Positions 17,900 through 25,798 of a stretch of DNA of 52,018 bases are shown piece after piece. The translations under genes were made by a program, and so were the position numbers. Numbering within the stretch: the stretch's first letter is position 1; every line of letters starts with the position of its first letter. The DNA comes from CAYPIE01 sp964410665 (GTDB taxonomy: Bacteria > Planctomycetota > Planctomycetia > Gemmatales > Gemmataceae). The notes below the pieces were generated by a model. That model worked only from the letters and a program-made list of their open reading frames with translations, made no database searches and was not told the origin of the DNA. The stretch covers positions 1 through 52,018 of the forward strand of contig CAYPIE010000040.1 of NCBI GenBank assembly GCA_964410665.1, in the 5' to 3' direction.

Positions 17900-19243
17900 T
17901 CAGCGATTTTTTTCTCGTTGGTCAAACTCGTCGATCGGTTTGACGTTCGGGGGCAGCTGACCCTCAGGGATCGCTTTCTTCCATGCACGATACGCTTTGG
18001 CGAAATCTTCTTTCGAACCGTTCGGGCGGAATGGGATCTTCTCCCGCATGTCCGGGACCATGCGGTAAAGGTGCCAGGCGGCCAGATTTCGGATCGGCCG
18101 TACGTCGGAACGGAGATATTCAATCAACAATTCGTACGTGGTCGGCGATTGGACCGCCTGGTCGCCGAAGCTGTGCGTCAACTCCATAACTATCATCGCC
18201 TGAGGAGGAGTGAGTCCAGAATTGGAACGCAGCCATTTGAACAGCTTGAAATCCTGGCCCTCCTTGCGGCCGAGCCAATGCCGAACGATTTGAATGCCCG
18301 CGTTGGTCAGCTCTGGATCACGCGATTCACGCAACGCCTTGGCCAGTCGCCCCAGATCATCCTGGGCCCCCATCGTCACCAAGGCAATCCGAACCTTCTG
18401 GGGATCCTTCGATGTAAAGAATTGATCAATCGCTTGGTTGATCCCTACCTTCACCCGCAGTTTGCGAAATTCCTCGAGGCGCTGGGCGATTTGTTGGGCA
18501 CGCTCACTGGGGTTCTTCTCCGGATCGGCCCACTCGGGCAAAGCATTCAGCCGAATCGGCGGCGCATAGAGCTCACTCACGCTGTCCCAGACAAATACCG
18601 CAGGTCCCGGCGGAGCTTTCATGAAGTAGCGGTGTTCTCTTGTCTCAACGGAGAATTGCCCTTCCAAGCCGAGGATGACGACATGGATCGTCGGAACATC
18701 TTCTGGCCCTGGTCTCAGCTTGAACCGGACCCCCCGTGGCCAGCGGCCGTACATCTCCACGGCTACTTTGCTGTTGGGTTCGCTCAGACCGATCTTCCAC
18801 TGATAATCCCGAAACCGCAGGACGACTTCGGCCTTTCCTTGCTTGCCCGTATTTTCAAGGTTGACGCGGCCCCGATCGAGCCTGAAGTCCAGATCGGCAT
18901 CGCCACTCGGGTTGACCGTGAAGGCGGTTTCCAAGATCGGGAGCGGGGAACGGCCATCATAATCTGCCTTGGACGTCAAGCGGACCGCACCGTTGCCACT
19001 AATGAGCGTTGCACCCGGTAAGGCCACCATCAGCTCGCCGACCGGGACAGGATCGTTCTTGCCGATGATTCGCCAATCGGCCGTTGCATCGGCACGGGCT
19101 ACAAAACTCCCTGCCGGAGACAGACATGTCCCCGCAGAGGCTTGCGGTTCTTCAGCGGTGTTGGCAGTGTCTACGAGGAAGAAAACACTCAGTAGACAGC
19201 ATCCAAGTCGGCTTCGGAGCATAGGGGTCATTGGCAAATACAT
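17900..19243 (-). CDS. Secreted protein of unknown function, FecR-like N-terminal half
   Basis: A 447-residue protein with a signal peptide (CCLLSVFFLVDTANTA). The first half reads like a beta-rich FecR-type domain: VGELMVALPGATLISGNGAVRLTSKAD, then ETAFTVNPSGDADLDFRLDRGRVNLEN, a pattern common in planctomycete FecR-like proteins. The second half (from about residue 255) is helical and contains segments resembling HEAT-type repeats (PQKVRIALVTMGAQDDLGRLAKAL; NLAAWHLYRMVP). Function unknown. ATGs at 19241-19243, 19229-19231 and 19220-19222 are all possible starts and no ribosome binding site decides between them. It is the first gene of the leftward group that ends with addA. Confidence 0.8.
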   Translation of the reverse strand: MYLPMTPMLRSRLGCCLLSVFFLVDTANTAEEPQASAGTCLSPAGSFVARADATADWRIIGKNDPVPVGELMVALPGATLISGNGAVRLTSKADYDGRSPLPILETAFTVNPSGDADLDFRLDRGRVNLENTGKQGKAEVVLRFRDYQWKIGLSEPNSKVAVEMYGRWPRGVRFKLRPGPEDVPTIHVVILGLEGQFSVETREHRYFMKAPPGPAVFVWDSVSELYAPPIRLNALPEWADPEKNPSERAQQIAQRLEEFRKLRVKVGINQAIDQFFTSKDPQKVRIALVTMGAQDDLGRLAKALRESRDPELTNAGIQIVRHWLGRKEGQDFKLFKWLRSNSGLTPPQAMIVMELTHSFGDQAVQSPTTYELLIEYLRSDVRPIRNLAAWHLYRMVPDMREKIPFRPNGSKEDFAKAYRAWKKAIPEGQLPPNVKPIDEFDQREKNR

Positions 19244-19367
19244 CCAGACCAGGGGCCACAGTAGTCAATCCTGAGGAGTACCGATGGCCCGGGTTGCGTT
19301 CAATCTTCCTTCGTTTCTACCATGGTACGCGATCTGCCGCGGAGAGGAACCTACCTAGTCCACCATT

Positions 19368-20366
19368 TTACGGCACCACCATGACGATCTTACCGACCAG
19401 TCCACCAGATTGCTGCAAGGAATGTGCTTCTTGAAGGCGATGTGCGGCTTGGGCCTGATCAAGTAGGAACTCCTGGCCAACGACGGATCGCAACTTCTGA
19501 TCACGTGTCCAAATGATCATATCATCGGCACAGATGCGTTGTTCGACGGCACTCGCATTAAACATCGCAAGTCCATAAAGCGAGAGATTTTTGACGTAAA
19601 ACGGCCCTACCGGAAAGATCGGTCGGGCTTGCCGACCAGCCATCAGAATCATCCGCCCTCGCGGGGCCATCAGATCAATCCCCCGAATCAGATCGGGTTC
19701 GCGAAGTGTCTCATACCAAACGTCAACACCCCGTCCCTTGGTAAACTCCCGCACAGCGGTCGGGATGTCGTCACTATGATAGTTCAACACCAAATCGGCA
19801 CCCAGGTCGCGGGCGAGAGCAACCTTCTTGGTCGAACCGGCCGTGGTAATGACCCTGGCACCGATTGCCTTGGCCATTTGCACCACCATCGAACCCACCC
19901 CTCCGGTGCCACCATGGACATAAACGATTTCTTCTGACTGTAATGCTGCGCGCCCAAACAACCCAAGATGGGCGGTAATCCCGACCAGGGCCATGGCCGC
20001 GGCTTCCTTATCGCTCAAATGCTCGGGGGTCGGATAGAGATAATCTTGCCCGACGCTGGCATACTCGGCGAATGTCCCCTGACGGCCGAGTAAGCCCTGA
20101 TTCGACCCCCAAACCCGCTCACCGACTTGGAAACGTGTCACATCGGGACCGGTCGCGGCCACCGTCCCGGCCAGATCACAACCGGGAATGTAGGGATTGG
20201 GCAGCGGCATGCTCACTGCACCCGAGCGAATGTACAGATCAATCGGATTGACCGCGGCGGCATGAACTCGGACCAGTACCTCGCCCGGCTTCACTTCAGG
20301 AGTGGGGAGTTCGCCGATCTCAATAACTTCCGGTCCACCCGTTTCCCGATAGAACGCGGCTTTCAT
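19368..20366 (-). CDS. Zinc-independent quinone oxidoreductase (MDR family)
   Basis: A 332-residue medium-chain dehydrogenase/reductase of the NADPH:quinone reductase type. It starts with MKAAFYRETGGPEVIEIGELP, typical of the family. Further motifs are NPIDLYIRSG, IPGCDLAGTVAATG and the nucleotide-binding VHGGTGGVGSMVVQMAKAIGARVITTAGS. The zinc ligands of alcohol dehydrogenases are absent, as usual in the quinone-reductase branch. The frame is open to 20477, but the conserved N-terminus begins at the ATG at 20364-20366, which has GGGGAG eight bases upstream. The natural substrate (quinone, enal or other) is not evident. It is 353 bp downstream of the AmmeMemoRadiSam gene in the same direction. 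Confidence 0.9.
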   Translation of the reverse strand: MKAAFYRETGGPEVIEIGELPTPEVKPGEVLVRVHAAAVNPIDLYIRSGAVSMPLPNPYIPGCDLAGTVAATGPDVTRFQVGERVWGSNQGLLGRQGTFAEYASVGQDYLYPTPEHLSDKEAAAMALVGITAHLGLFGRAALQSEEIVYVHGGTGGVGSMVVQMAKAIGARVITTAGSTKKVALARDLGADLVLNYHSDDIPTAVREFTKGRGVDVWYETLREPDLIRGIDLMAPRGRMILMAGRQARPIFPVGPFYVKNLSLYGLAMFNASAVEQRICADDMIIWTRDQKLRSVVGQEFLLDQAQAAHRLQEAHSLQQSGGLVGKIVMVVP

Positions 20367-20719
20367 CGCAGCTACTCCCCGCTCGACAGGCGGTCCTCGA
20401 GGGTCTGAACGGATCTGAGGCTCATCGTATGGTCTCCAGTACGACTGCCTAGCTGTGGGCGTGACAGATTGGAGCACATCCTGAACATCGACACCGGATT
20501 AAACTGGCTGGCCGGATCACTCCGCCGGGCGAATCCAACCTCGCTTCTAACCCAGGCCAATGTCCCAAAAGGTCCTGGGAAAAGCCCAGAAATGTCCGCG
20601 AATCTACCGCCAGACAAAGCATCGGGCGACCGCGGTAGTCACCGACGACTCTCACGCCCGCAATCAATCCCATCCTTCCCCGCTCAAGCCCCGCATTGCC
20701 GGTGTCCCTTCCGATCGCT
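20367..20719. other. 353-bp spacer between two leftward genes
   Basis: Apart from a doubtful small frame on the minus strand at 20449-20673, I see no gene, tRNA-like sequence or strong hairpin here. It probably carries the promoter of the quinone oxidoreductase, but no convincing sigma-70 hexamer pair can be named. Confidence 0.4.
20449..20673 (-). CDS. Possible small protein of unknown function
   Basis: A 74-residue frame in the gap between the AmmeMemoRadiSam gene and the quinone oxidoreductase, read in the same direction. It begins MGLIAGVRVVGDYRGRP, has a mixed composition in its first 55 residues and ends with a cysteine-rich tail (RCRCSGCAPICHAHS). Purine-rich GGGGAAGG abuts the ATG, closer than usual. 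The frame is open further upstream into the end of the preceding gene. It may be chance; no family is recognised. Confidence 0.22.
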   Translation of the reverse strand: MGLIAGVRVVGDYRGRPMLCLAVDSRTFLGFSQDLLGHWPGLEARLDSPGGVIRPASLIRCRCSGCAPICHAHS

Positions 20720-23700
20720 TCAGCCGGTGAACAACATCCCAGCATAGCCAACCACCCGATTCGGATCCCCGGTGACATCGGCCGTTGTGGCATAGCCGAC
20801 ACGCTCGGCCTGCTTGAGACGATCGAGGCGATGTAGGGTTTTCAGCACCACCACCGCCGGGAGCAGTCCACACATACTGATGTGCTGGCGGCGGACTGTG
20901 TGAAACAATGCATCCGGATCTAATTGCTCCAATGCTTCCAAAGCCACCGTATCAAGGGCCCGAGTCTGGGTGTCACTGGCGAAATGATTCATATCGCTCG
21001 AAATCAGCAACAGCGGGATCTCCTCGAGCTCGGCAAGAACGGTGGCCAGTCCTGCCGCAACCCGATCACACTGTTCCAAGTTGCCATAACCGATGGTGAT
21101 GCCGACCACCTGGGTCTCGGGTGCCAAACGCGCTATCAACGGGAGTTCCACCTCAATCCCATGCTCCTCCCGATGAGCGCCAGCATCTAGCAATAACCCA
21201 GGAATCGCCTCACTAAGTCGTTTGGCCAAGTTGGCATTAGACGCCACCCGGCCCCCAGGAAACGCCCAAGTTTGGTGGGGAGCCACCGCCCAATCAACAC
21301 CCAGACGAGTATGTTTTGGACTCAAGACAATCACCGTCCGTGGCCACTCGATCCGTTTCAGGACCTCACCGGCGAGCTTCCCGCAGAAGCGCCAACCAGC
21401 GTGGGGAACCAGTGCTGCCGTGGCGGGGCGACGCTCGACCTCACCATCCAATAATGGATCGAGTGCTTGTTGGAGCTCGGCTGGGTCTGCAGGGTAAAAC
21501 TTGCCAGCTACTGCAGGCGGGCGAATTTCAGGACCTGACCGTGGCACCGGTATCGACTGCACCGCGGTCACGCTTCGGGTCGACTGCGCTTGGAAACTTA
21601 CGACCACAGCTTGCTGCGTTTCCCGAACCTGAGCCAGCTGTACCGTCCGGTTAAATAGGTCTTCCACGCTCGCCTCAGCATGGTAGATCAGGCAGCTGCG
21701 ATTCCGCTCCAGCACATAAATCGCTCGTTCGCGCGGCTCCAAGCCGGCGAGGTCCGGTTCGGCCACCGTACCATGCAGGGCAGGGTCATACAGCAGGGTC
21801 AGATCAAAGCCATAGGAACCTGGCTGGCTTACCGTACGCAAATGCTCGGCCATCCGCTGGCACAGTTGCCCTAAAGTGGCCTGTAGAGGAAACACCGCCC
21901 GCGGCTCCAAGCGGGAAGCAGAAAGCTCCCGACCATCGGGGGTGCGGATGTTGACGATCACACCATGAACCGTTTGATCTGGCACGGTCGCACAGACCAA
22001 CTCAGGAGTTTGCCCGGCGACCAACGCCCCAAGGGCCTGGGTGTAGAATTGGGTACACGTACTCAGCTGATCCAAATCATAAAGCAGCCCCGTGGGTGGG
22101 TAGGCACGCGCCTCGGTCTCCGAAAGGATACGCCCTTGATAGGCGACTCCCTCAAAGCGGCGTAGCTGGGTATTGGCTTCCCGCCAGGCACTCGGTGGCA
22201 ACTGGGCTTTGATACACACCTGATTGAGAAATTCCTCGGCATCCCATTGATTTTCTACCGCCACACCGGGCAGAAGCAGACCACGATTTTGCTCACGCAC
22301 CACTCCCAACCCATGTCGGCCAACGGTAATCGCTTGGATCCGCGCTTCTCCCTCCTCAGTGATTCGATCCCCGCCAAACAGGAGCCAGACCTCCAAGTCC
22401 AAATGTGCTAGTTCAATCCGTGACACCGGTGGGAAGCGTGGATCCTCCTGCGTAGTCCGCTGGGCCGCATCGCGGAGGACCCCGCCGAGGCTCCCCGCTT
22501 TGCCAAACGAACCACAGCAACCGCGAAGCCGCCCCCGGCGTTTCAGACTCACATACACCCCCATGACGGGGAGCTCTTCCAGGTCGCCTAGGTCATCCCG
22601 TGGCGTCGTTTCCAGGCAAGCCGCCTTGATCACACTGGCGGTATACACAAGCAGCCGTTGCTGTTGTTCCTCAGTCAGTTGCACAAGCGGTGGCGGGTTG
22701 GCGGTAGCATTTGCCATGGAAGTCGTCCTCGGGTGAGTAGAGCTTGACAGGGTAGCTTGCTGAAACGGACGCATATCCACCGGCTGGCGGCGGCGACCCC
22801 AACTCCCCGGGGCCGCCGCAAAAACACCAGGAATCGTCTGACCACAATGCCGACAAGCATTGCCCTCCAGAGCATAGATTCCCAAGGCATATTGATTCCG
22901 TTCAATCAAGACCTGCTGACAGCCAGAACAATACGTACTTTGTCGTTCGACATCGTTGACATTGCCGGTGTAAACGTATTGCAACCCAAGCCCTTGGGCC
23001 AAACTGCGGGCTTGCTGCAGGGTTTCCGGTGGCGTATCCGGTCGGTCACGCAAACGATAATCGGGATGGAAAGCCGTAAAGTGCACCGGGACCGTATCAC
23101 CGACATACCGCAGTATCCAGTCGCACAACCGTTTAAGCTCATCCGGCTGGTCATTGGCATTCGGAATAATCAAGTTGGTGATCTCGAACCAGACATCGGT
23201 CTCGGCCTTGAGCCAGCGGAGTGTATCCAGGACCGGCTCGAGATGGGACAGGGTTAGCTTGTGATAAAACGTTTCGGAAAAGCCCTTGAGATCGACGTTG
23301 GCCGCATCCATGACTCGGTAAAACGCCTCGCGGGCCTCGGGCGTGATATAGCCGGCCGTCACCGCGACTGTCTTGATACCCTGGGCATGACAGGCATGGG
23401 CGGTGTCGATCGCGTATTCGGCCCAGATCACCGGATCATTGTAAGTGAAGGCCACGCTGTGGCAGCCGAGCGTCTTGGCAGCCACAGCGATCGCTTCTGG
23501 GGAGGCAGCACTACTGAGCTGTTCAATACTGCGAGATTTGGAGATGTCCCAGTTTTGGCAGAATTTACAGCCCAGGTTACACCCAGCAGTGCCAAAGGAA
23601 AGCACACTCGTACCCGGCAGGAAGTGGTTCAGGGGCTTCTTCTCGATCGGATCGATACAGAATCCGGTGCTGCGGCCATAGGTGGTCAGCACCATCTGGC

Positions 23701-23872
23701 CGTTGCGATGTTGCCGGACAAAACAAAAACCACGATCCCCCTCGTTCAGGGAACAGGCCCGGGGACACAGATCGCAGACGATCCGCTCTCCTTGGCGATG
23801 CCACCATCGGCCTGGATGAGCAAATGCCGACTCGGGCGGTTCTTGCAACAGAGGTAAGGCCTGGGCAGACAC
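20720..23872 (-). CDS. AmmeMemoRadiSam three-part fusion: radical SAM enzyme, AMMECR1 and MEMO
   Basis: About 1050 residues joining the three components of the AmmeMemoRadiSam system, usually encoded by separate genes. Residues ~30-345 are the radical SAM enzyme: CDLCPRAC...C (Cys33, 36, 40, 50), the cluster motif CNLGCKFC (Cys98, 102, 105) and a zinc-ribbon-like CSGC...CRHC (315-343). Residues ~397-582 are AMMECR1, with RGCCG at 450-454 and EDPRFPPV. Residues ~585-760 have no standard assignment. The C-terminal MEMO domain (~783-1050) keeps His824 (PHAGW), His854 (SPKHTRLG) and Cys1001 (MCGLLP), matching the metal ligands of human MEMO1, plus SSDMNH. The frame opens at GTG 23924-23926, but GTG at 23870-23872 has AAAGGAG seven bases upstream and is preferred. 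The system is thought to modify an unidentified target; function is unknown. Confidence 0.93.
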   Translation of the reverse strand: MSAQALPLLQEPPESAFAHPGRWWHRQGERIVCDLCPRACSLNEGDRGFCFVRQHRNGQMVLTTYGRSTGFCIDPIEKKPLNHFLPGTSVLSFGTAGCNLGCKFCQNWDISKSRSIEQLSSAASPEAIAVAAKTLGCHSVAFTYNDPVIWAEYAIDTAHACHAQGIKTVAVTAGYITPEAREAFYRVMDAANVDLKGFSETFYHKLTLSHLEPVLDTLRWLKAETDVWFEITNLIIPNANDQPDELKRLCDWILRYVGDTVPVHFTAFHPDYRLRDRPDTPPETLQQARSLAQGLGLQYVYTGNVNDVERQSTYCSGCQQVLIERNQYALGIYALEGNACRHCGQTIPGVFAAAPGSWGRRRQPVDMRPFQQATLSSSTHPRTTSMANATANPPPLVQLTEEQQQRLLVYTASVIKAACLETTPRDDLGDLEELPVMGVYVSLKRRGRLRGCCGSFGKAGSLGGVLRDAAQRTTQEDPRFPPVSRIELAHLDLEVWLLFGGDRITEEGEARIQAITVGRHGLGVVREQNRGLLLPGVAVENQWDAEEFLNQVCIKAQLPPSAWREANTQLRRFEGVAYQGRILSETEARAYPPTGLLYDLDQLSTCTQFYTQALGALVAGQTPELVCATVPDQTVHGVIVNIRTPDGRELSASRLEPRAVFPLQATLGQLCQRMAEHLRTVSQPGSYGFDLTLLYDPALHGTVAEPDLAGLEPRERAIYVLERNRSCLIYHAEASVEDLFNRTVQLAQVRETQQAVVVSFQAQSTRSVTAVQSIPVPRSGPEIRPPAVAGKFYPADPAELQQALDPLLDGEVERRPATAALVPHAGWRFCGKLAGEVLKRIEWPRTVIVLSPKHTRLGVDWAVAPHQTWAFPGGRVASNANLAKRLSEAIPGLLLDAGAHREEHGIEVELPLIARLAPETQVVGITIGYGNLEQCDRVAAGLATVLAELEEIPLLLISSDMNHFASDTQTRALDTVALEALEQLDPDALFHTVRRQHISMCGLLPAVVVLKTLHRLDRLKQAERVGYATTADVTGDPNRVVGYAGMLFTG

Positions 23873-24092
23873 AAGAAGGCTCCTTTGCGCAACAGCACAA
23901 CCTTGTTGTTCATGGTAAGGAACCACGCTGCTGCTGTCAGCGGGGTGAATCCACTGGTTGTAGGGATTGGCGAGATCCCGTAAACTCGAACATGAGTCCC
24001 CTTGTCATGCTTTAACTGGCACCACTCGGTTCGTAGGCAAGACTTACCCAGACCAAGACACTTAAGCGCATGCGGCCGAGGGAGACTACGCC

Positions 24093-25727
24093 ATGCTTCA
24101 GGAAACAGCCGGCACGCTGGGCGAATCGGATGGATCGGTGTCCAACAACCACGCCAACAGCTATGACACCATGCCCTATCCCGATTACGCTTTCCCACAA
24201 ACCCATCCCGATCATCTCGCGGTGCAAGCCCGGCTGTTCGGCCTGCAGTCCCCTCCTCCCTCCAACGCCCGTGTCCTCGAGCTGGGCTGTGCTGCGGGGG
24301 GAAACCTCATCCCCTTGGCCGTGGCATACCCTGACATGCAGCTGATCGGGCTCGATCTGTCGAAAGAACAAATCGCGCGCGGTCAGCAGTGCATCGAAAG
24401 CTTGAACTTGAGCAACCTCGAGCTCCGCCAGGCCAGTATCACCGATGTCGACGACACCTGGGGTAAGTTTGATTATATTATCTGTCACGGCGTCTACTCG
24501 TGGGTAGAACCCGAGGTGCAAGACAAAATCCTTGATATCTGTTTGCACCACCTGACCGACTCCGGAGTCGGCTATGTCAGCTACAACACCTTCCCAGGCT
24601 GGCATATGCGCGGCAGCATCCGCAATATGATGGGCTATCACACTAGTCGCATCCTCGATCAGCCACCTGCTGTCCAGGTGGCACAGGCCCGCGAACTGCT
24701 TCGCTTTATGGCGCACACCCTCCGGGTGGAACAAACCCCCTATAGTCTGTTTCTGCAACGTGAATTGGAAACCTTGCAAAAACAGCCCGATAGTTATCTA
24801 TTTCACGAACACCTCGAAGAAAATAATGATCCCTTGTATTTCTATGAATTTTATCAACAACTCACCGCCAAAGGCCTCCGCTATCTCGGCGAGGCCGATC
24901 TCAGTGTGATGTTGCCGGCCAACTACCCCCCCGATGCCCAACAATATCTCCAGAAACTTGCTCCCAATCAAATCCTGATGGAGCAATATCTTGATTTTCT
25001 TCGGAATCGTTCCTTCCGTCAGACGTTGATCTGCTTGCCCCAGCACAAGCCGGATTATCGCATTGAAGCAAATCGATTAGCTGGCTTGACCGTTGTCAGC
25101 GTCTTGCGCCCAAGCACTGCTCAGCCAGATTTGGCCGCGAAAGTGTCAGTGAAGTTCGATGGCCCCAATGAGCTCAACCTCAGCACCGATAGTCCTGTGG
25201 TCAAGGCCGCGTTGGTTCTACTTGCGCAAGCCATGCCGCGCGGGATTCGCTTTGAAGACTTAGTTCGCCAGGTCGCCCAACGACTCGGTGCAAATCCAGA
25301 TCAACCAGAGTGGCTTCACCAAGCCACGACGACCATCGCCCGAGCCATTCTGACCGGATTGGCCAAGACCAATGTGATGTTTGAACTCTGGTGGCAGTTG
25401 CCGGAAATCGTCACTGCTGTAAGTGAGCGTCCCCAGGCCAGTCCTGCAGCCCGGTGGCACGCGGAACGGGAAAATCGGGTCACCAATCTGCGTCACCGAC
25501 CGGTCAACCTGTCCGAATTTGACCGCCGCTTACTCCCTCTCCTTGATGGCTCGAGAACACACAGCGAACTGGTCGAGGCCATGCAAAAGATTGTGGCAGA
25601 GCAGGGACTGAACATTCAGCAAGATGGCAAGCCCGTCACCGACCCGCCGCAGCAACGACAACTGATTGCCCGGATGGTGGAGCAGCAATTGCCGAGAATG
25701 GCGGTGGGCGCGTTGTTGATCGGCTAG
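24093..25727 (+). CDS. SAM-dependent methyltransferase with regulatory and PKMT-type C-terminal domains
   Basis: A 544-residue class I methyltransferase. The SAM-binding motif VLELGCAAGGNL is at residues 61-72, followed by LIGLDLSKEQIARG. After the catalytic domain comes a methyltransferase regulatory domain (YLFHEHLEENNDPLYFYEF region) and a C-terminal winged-helix-like segment with LRHRPVNLSEFDRRLLPLLDG, an arrangement known from rickettsial protein-lysine methyltransferases that act on outer-membrane proteins. A protein target is therefore possible but unproven. GGGAG lies eight bases before the ATG. It is divergent from the AmmeMemoRadiSam gene (220 bp gap) and convergent with the MATE gene. 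Confidence 0.88.
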   Translation: MLQETAGTLGESDGSVSNNHANSYDTMPYPDYAFPQTHPDHLAVQARLFGLQSPPPSNARVLELGCAAGGNLIPLAVAYPDMQLIGLDLSKEQIARGQQCIESLNLSNLELRQASITDVDDTWGKFDYIICHGVYSWVEPEVQDKILDICLHHLTDSGVGYVSYNTFPGWHMRGSIRNMMGYHTSRILDQPPAVQVAQARELLRFMAHTLRVEQTPYSLFLQRELETLQKQPDSYLFHEHLEENNDPLYFYEFYQQLTAKGLRYLGEADLSVMLPANYPPDAQQYLQKLAPNQILMEQYLDFLRNRSFRQTLICLPQHKPDYRIEANRLAGLTVVSVLRPSTAQPDLAAKVSVKFDGPNELNLSTDSPVVKAALVLLAQAMPRGIRFEDLVRQVAQRLGANPDQPEWLHQATTTIARAILTGLAKTNVMFELWWQLPEIVTAVSERPQASPAARWHAERENRVTNLRHRPVNLSEFDRRLLPLLDGSRTHSELVEAMQKIVAEQGLNIQQDGKPVTDPPQQRQLIARMVEQQLPRMAVGALLIG

Positions 25728-25736
25728 TCTCATGCT

Positions 25737-25777
25737 GGCTGCGTCGCCACCGCTGAGAGGTCCGTGGCAACGCAGCC
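25737..25777. terminator. Hairpin between convergent genes
   Basis: Arms of 14 bp, GGCTGCGTCGCCAC (25737-25750) and GTGGCAACGCAGCC (25764-25777), pair with one mismatch around a 13-base loop. It fills most of the gap between the convergent methyltransferase and MATE genes. There is no long T-run, so its action as an intrinsic terminator is an inference from position. Confidence 0.55.
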
Positions 25778-25798
25778 CTTCCCATTTGCCGTGCTTGC

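Noticed and set aside
17651..19021. 456-residue frame on the + strand
   Set aside because: It is antisense to two genes with signal peptides and good start signals; composition is Arg/Pro/Leu-rich and without family motifs, as expected for the opposite strand of GC-rich coding DNA.
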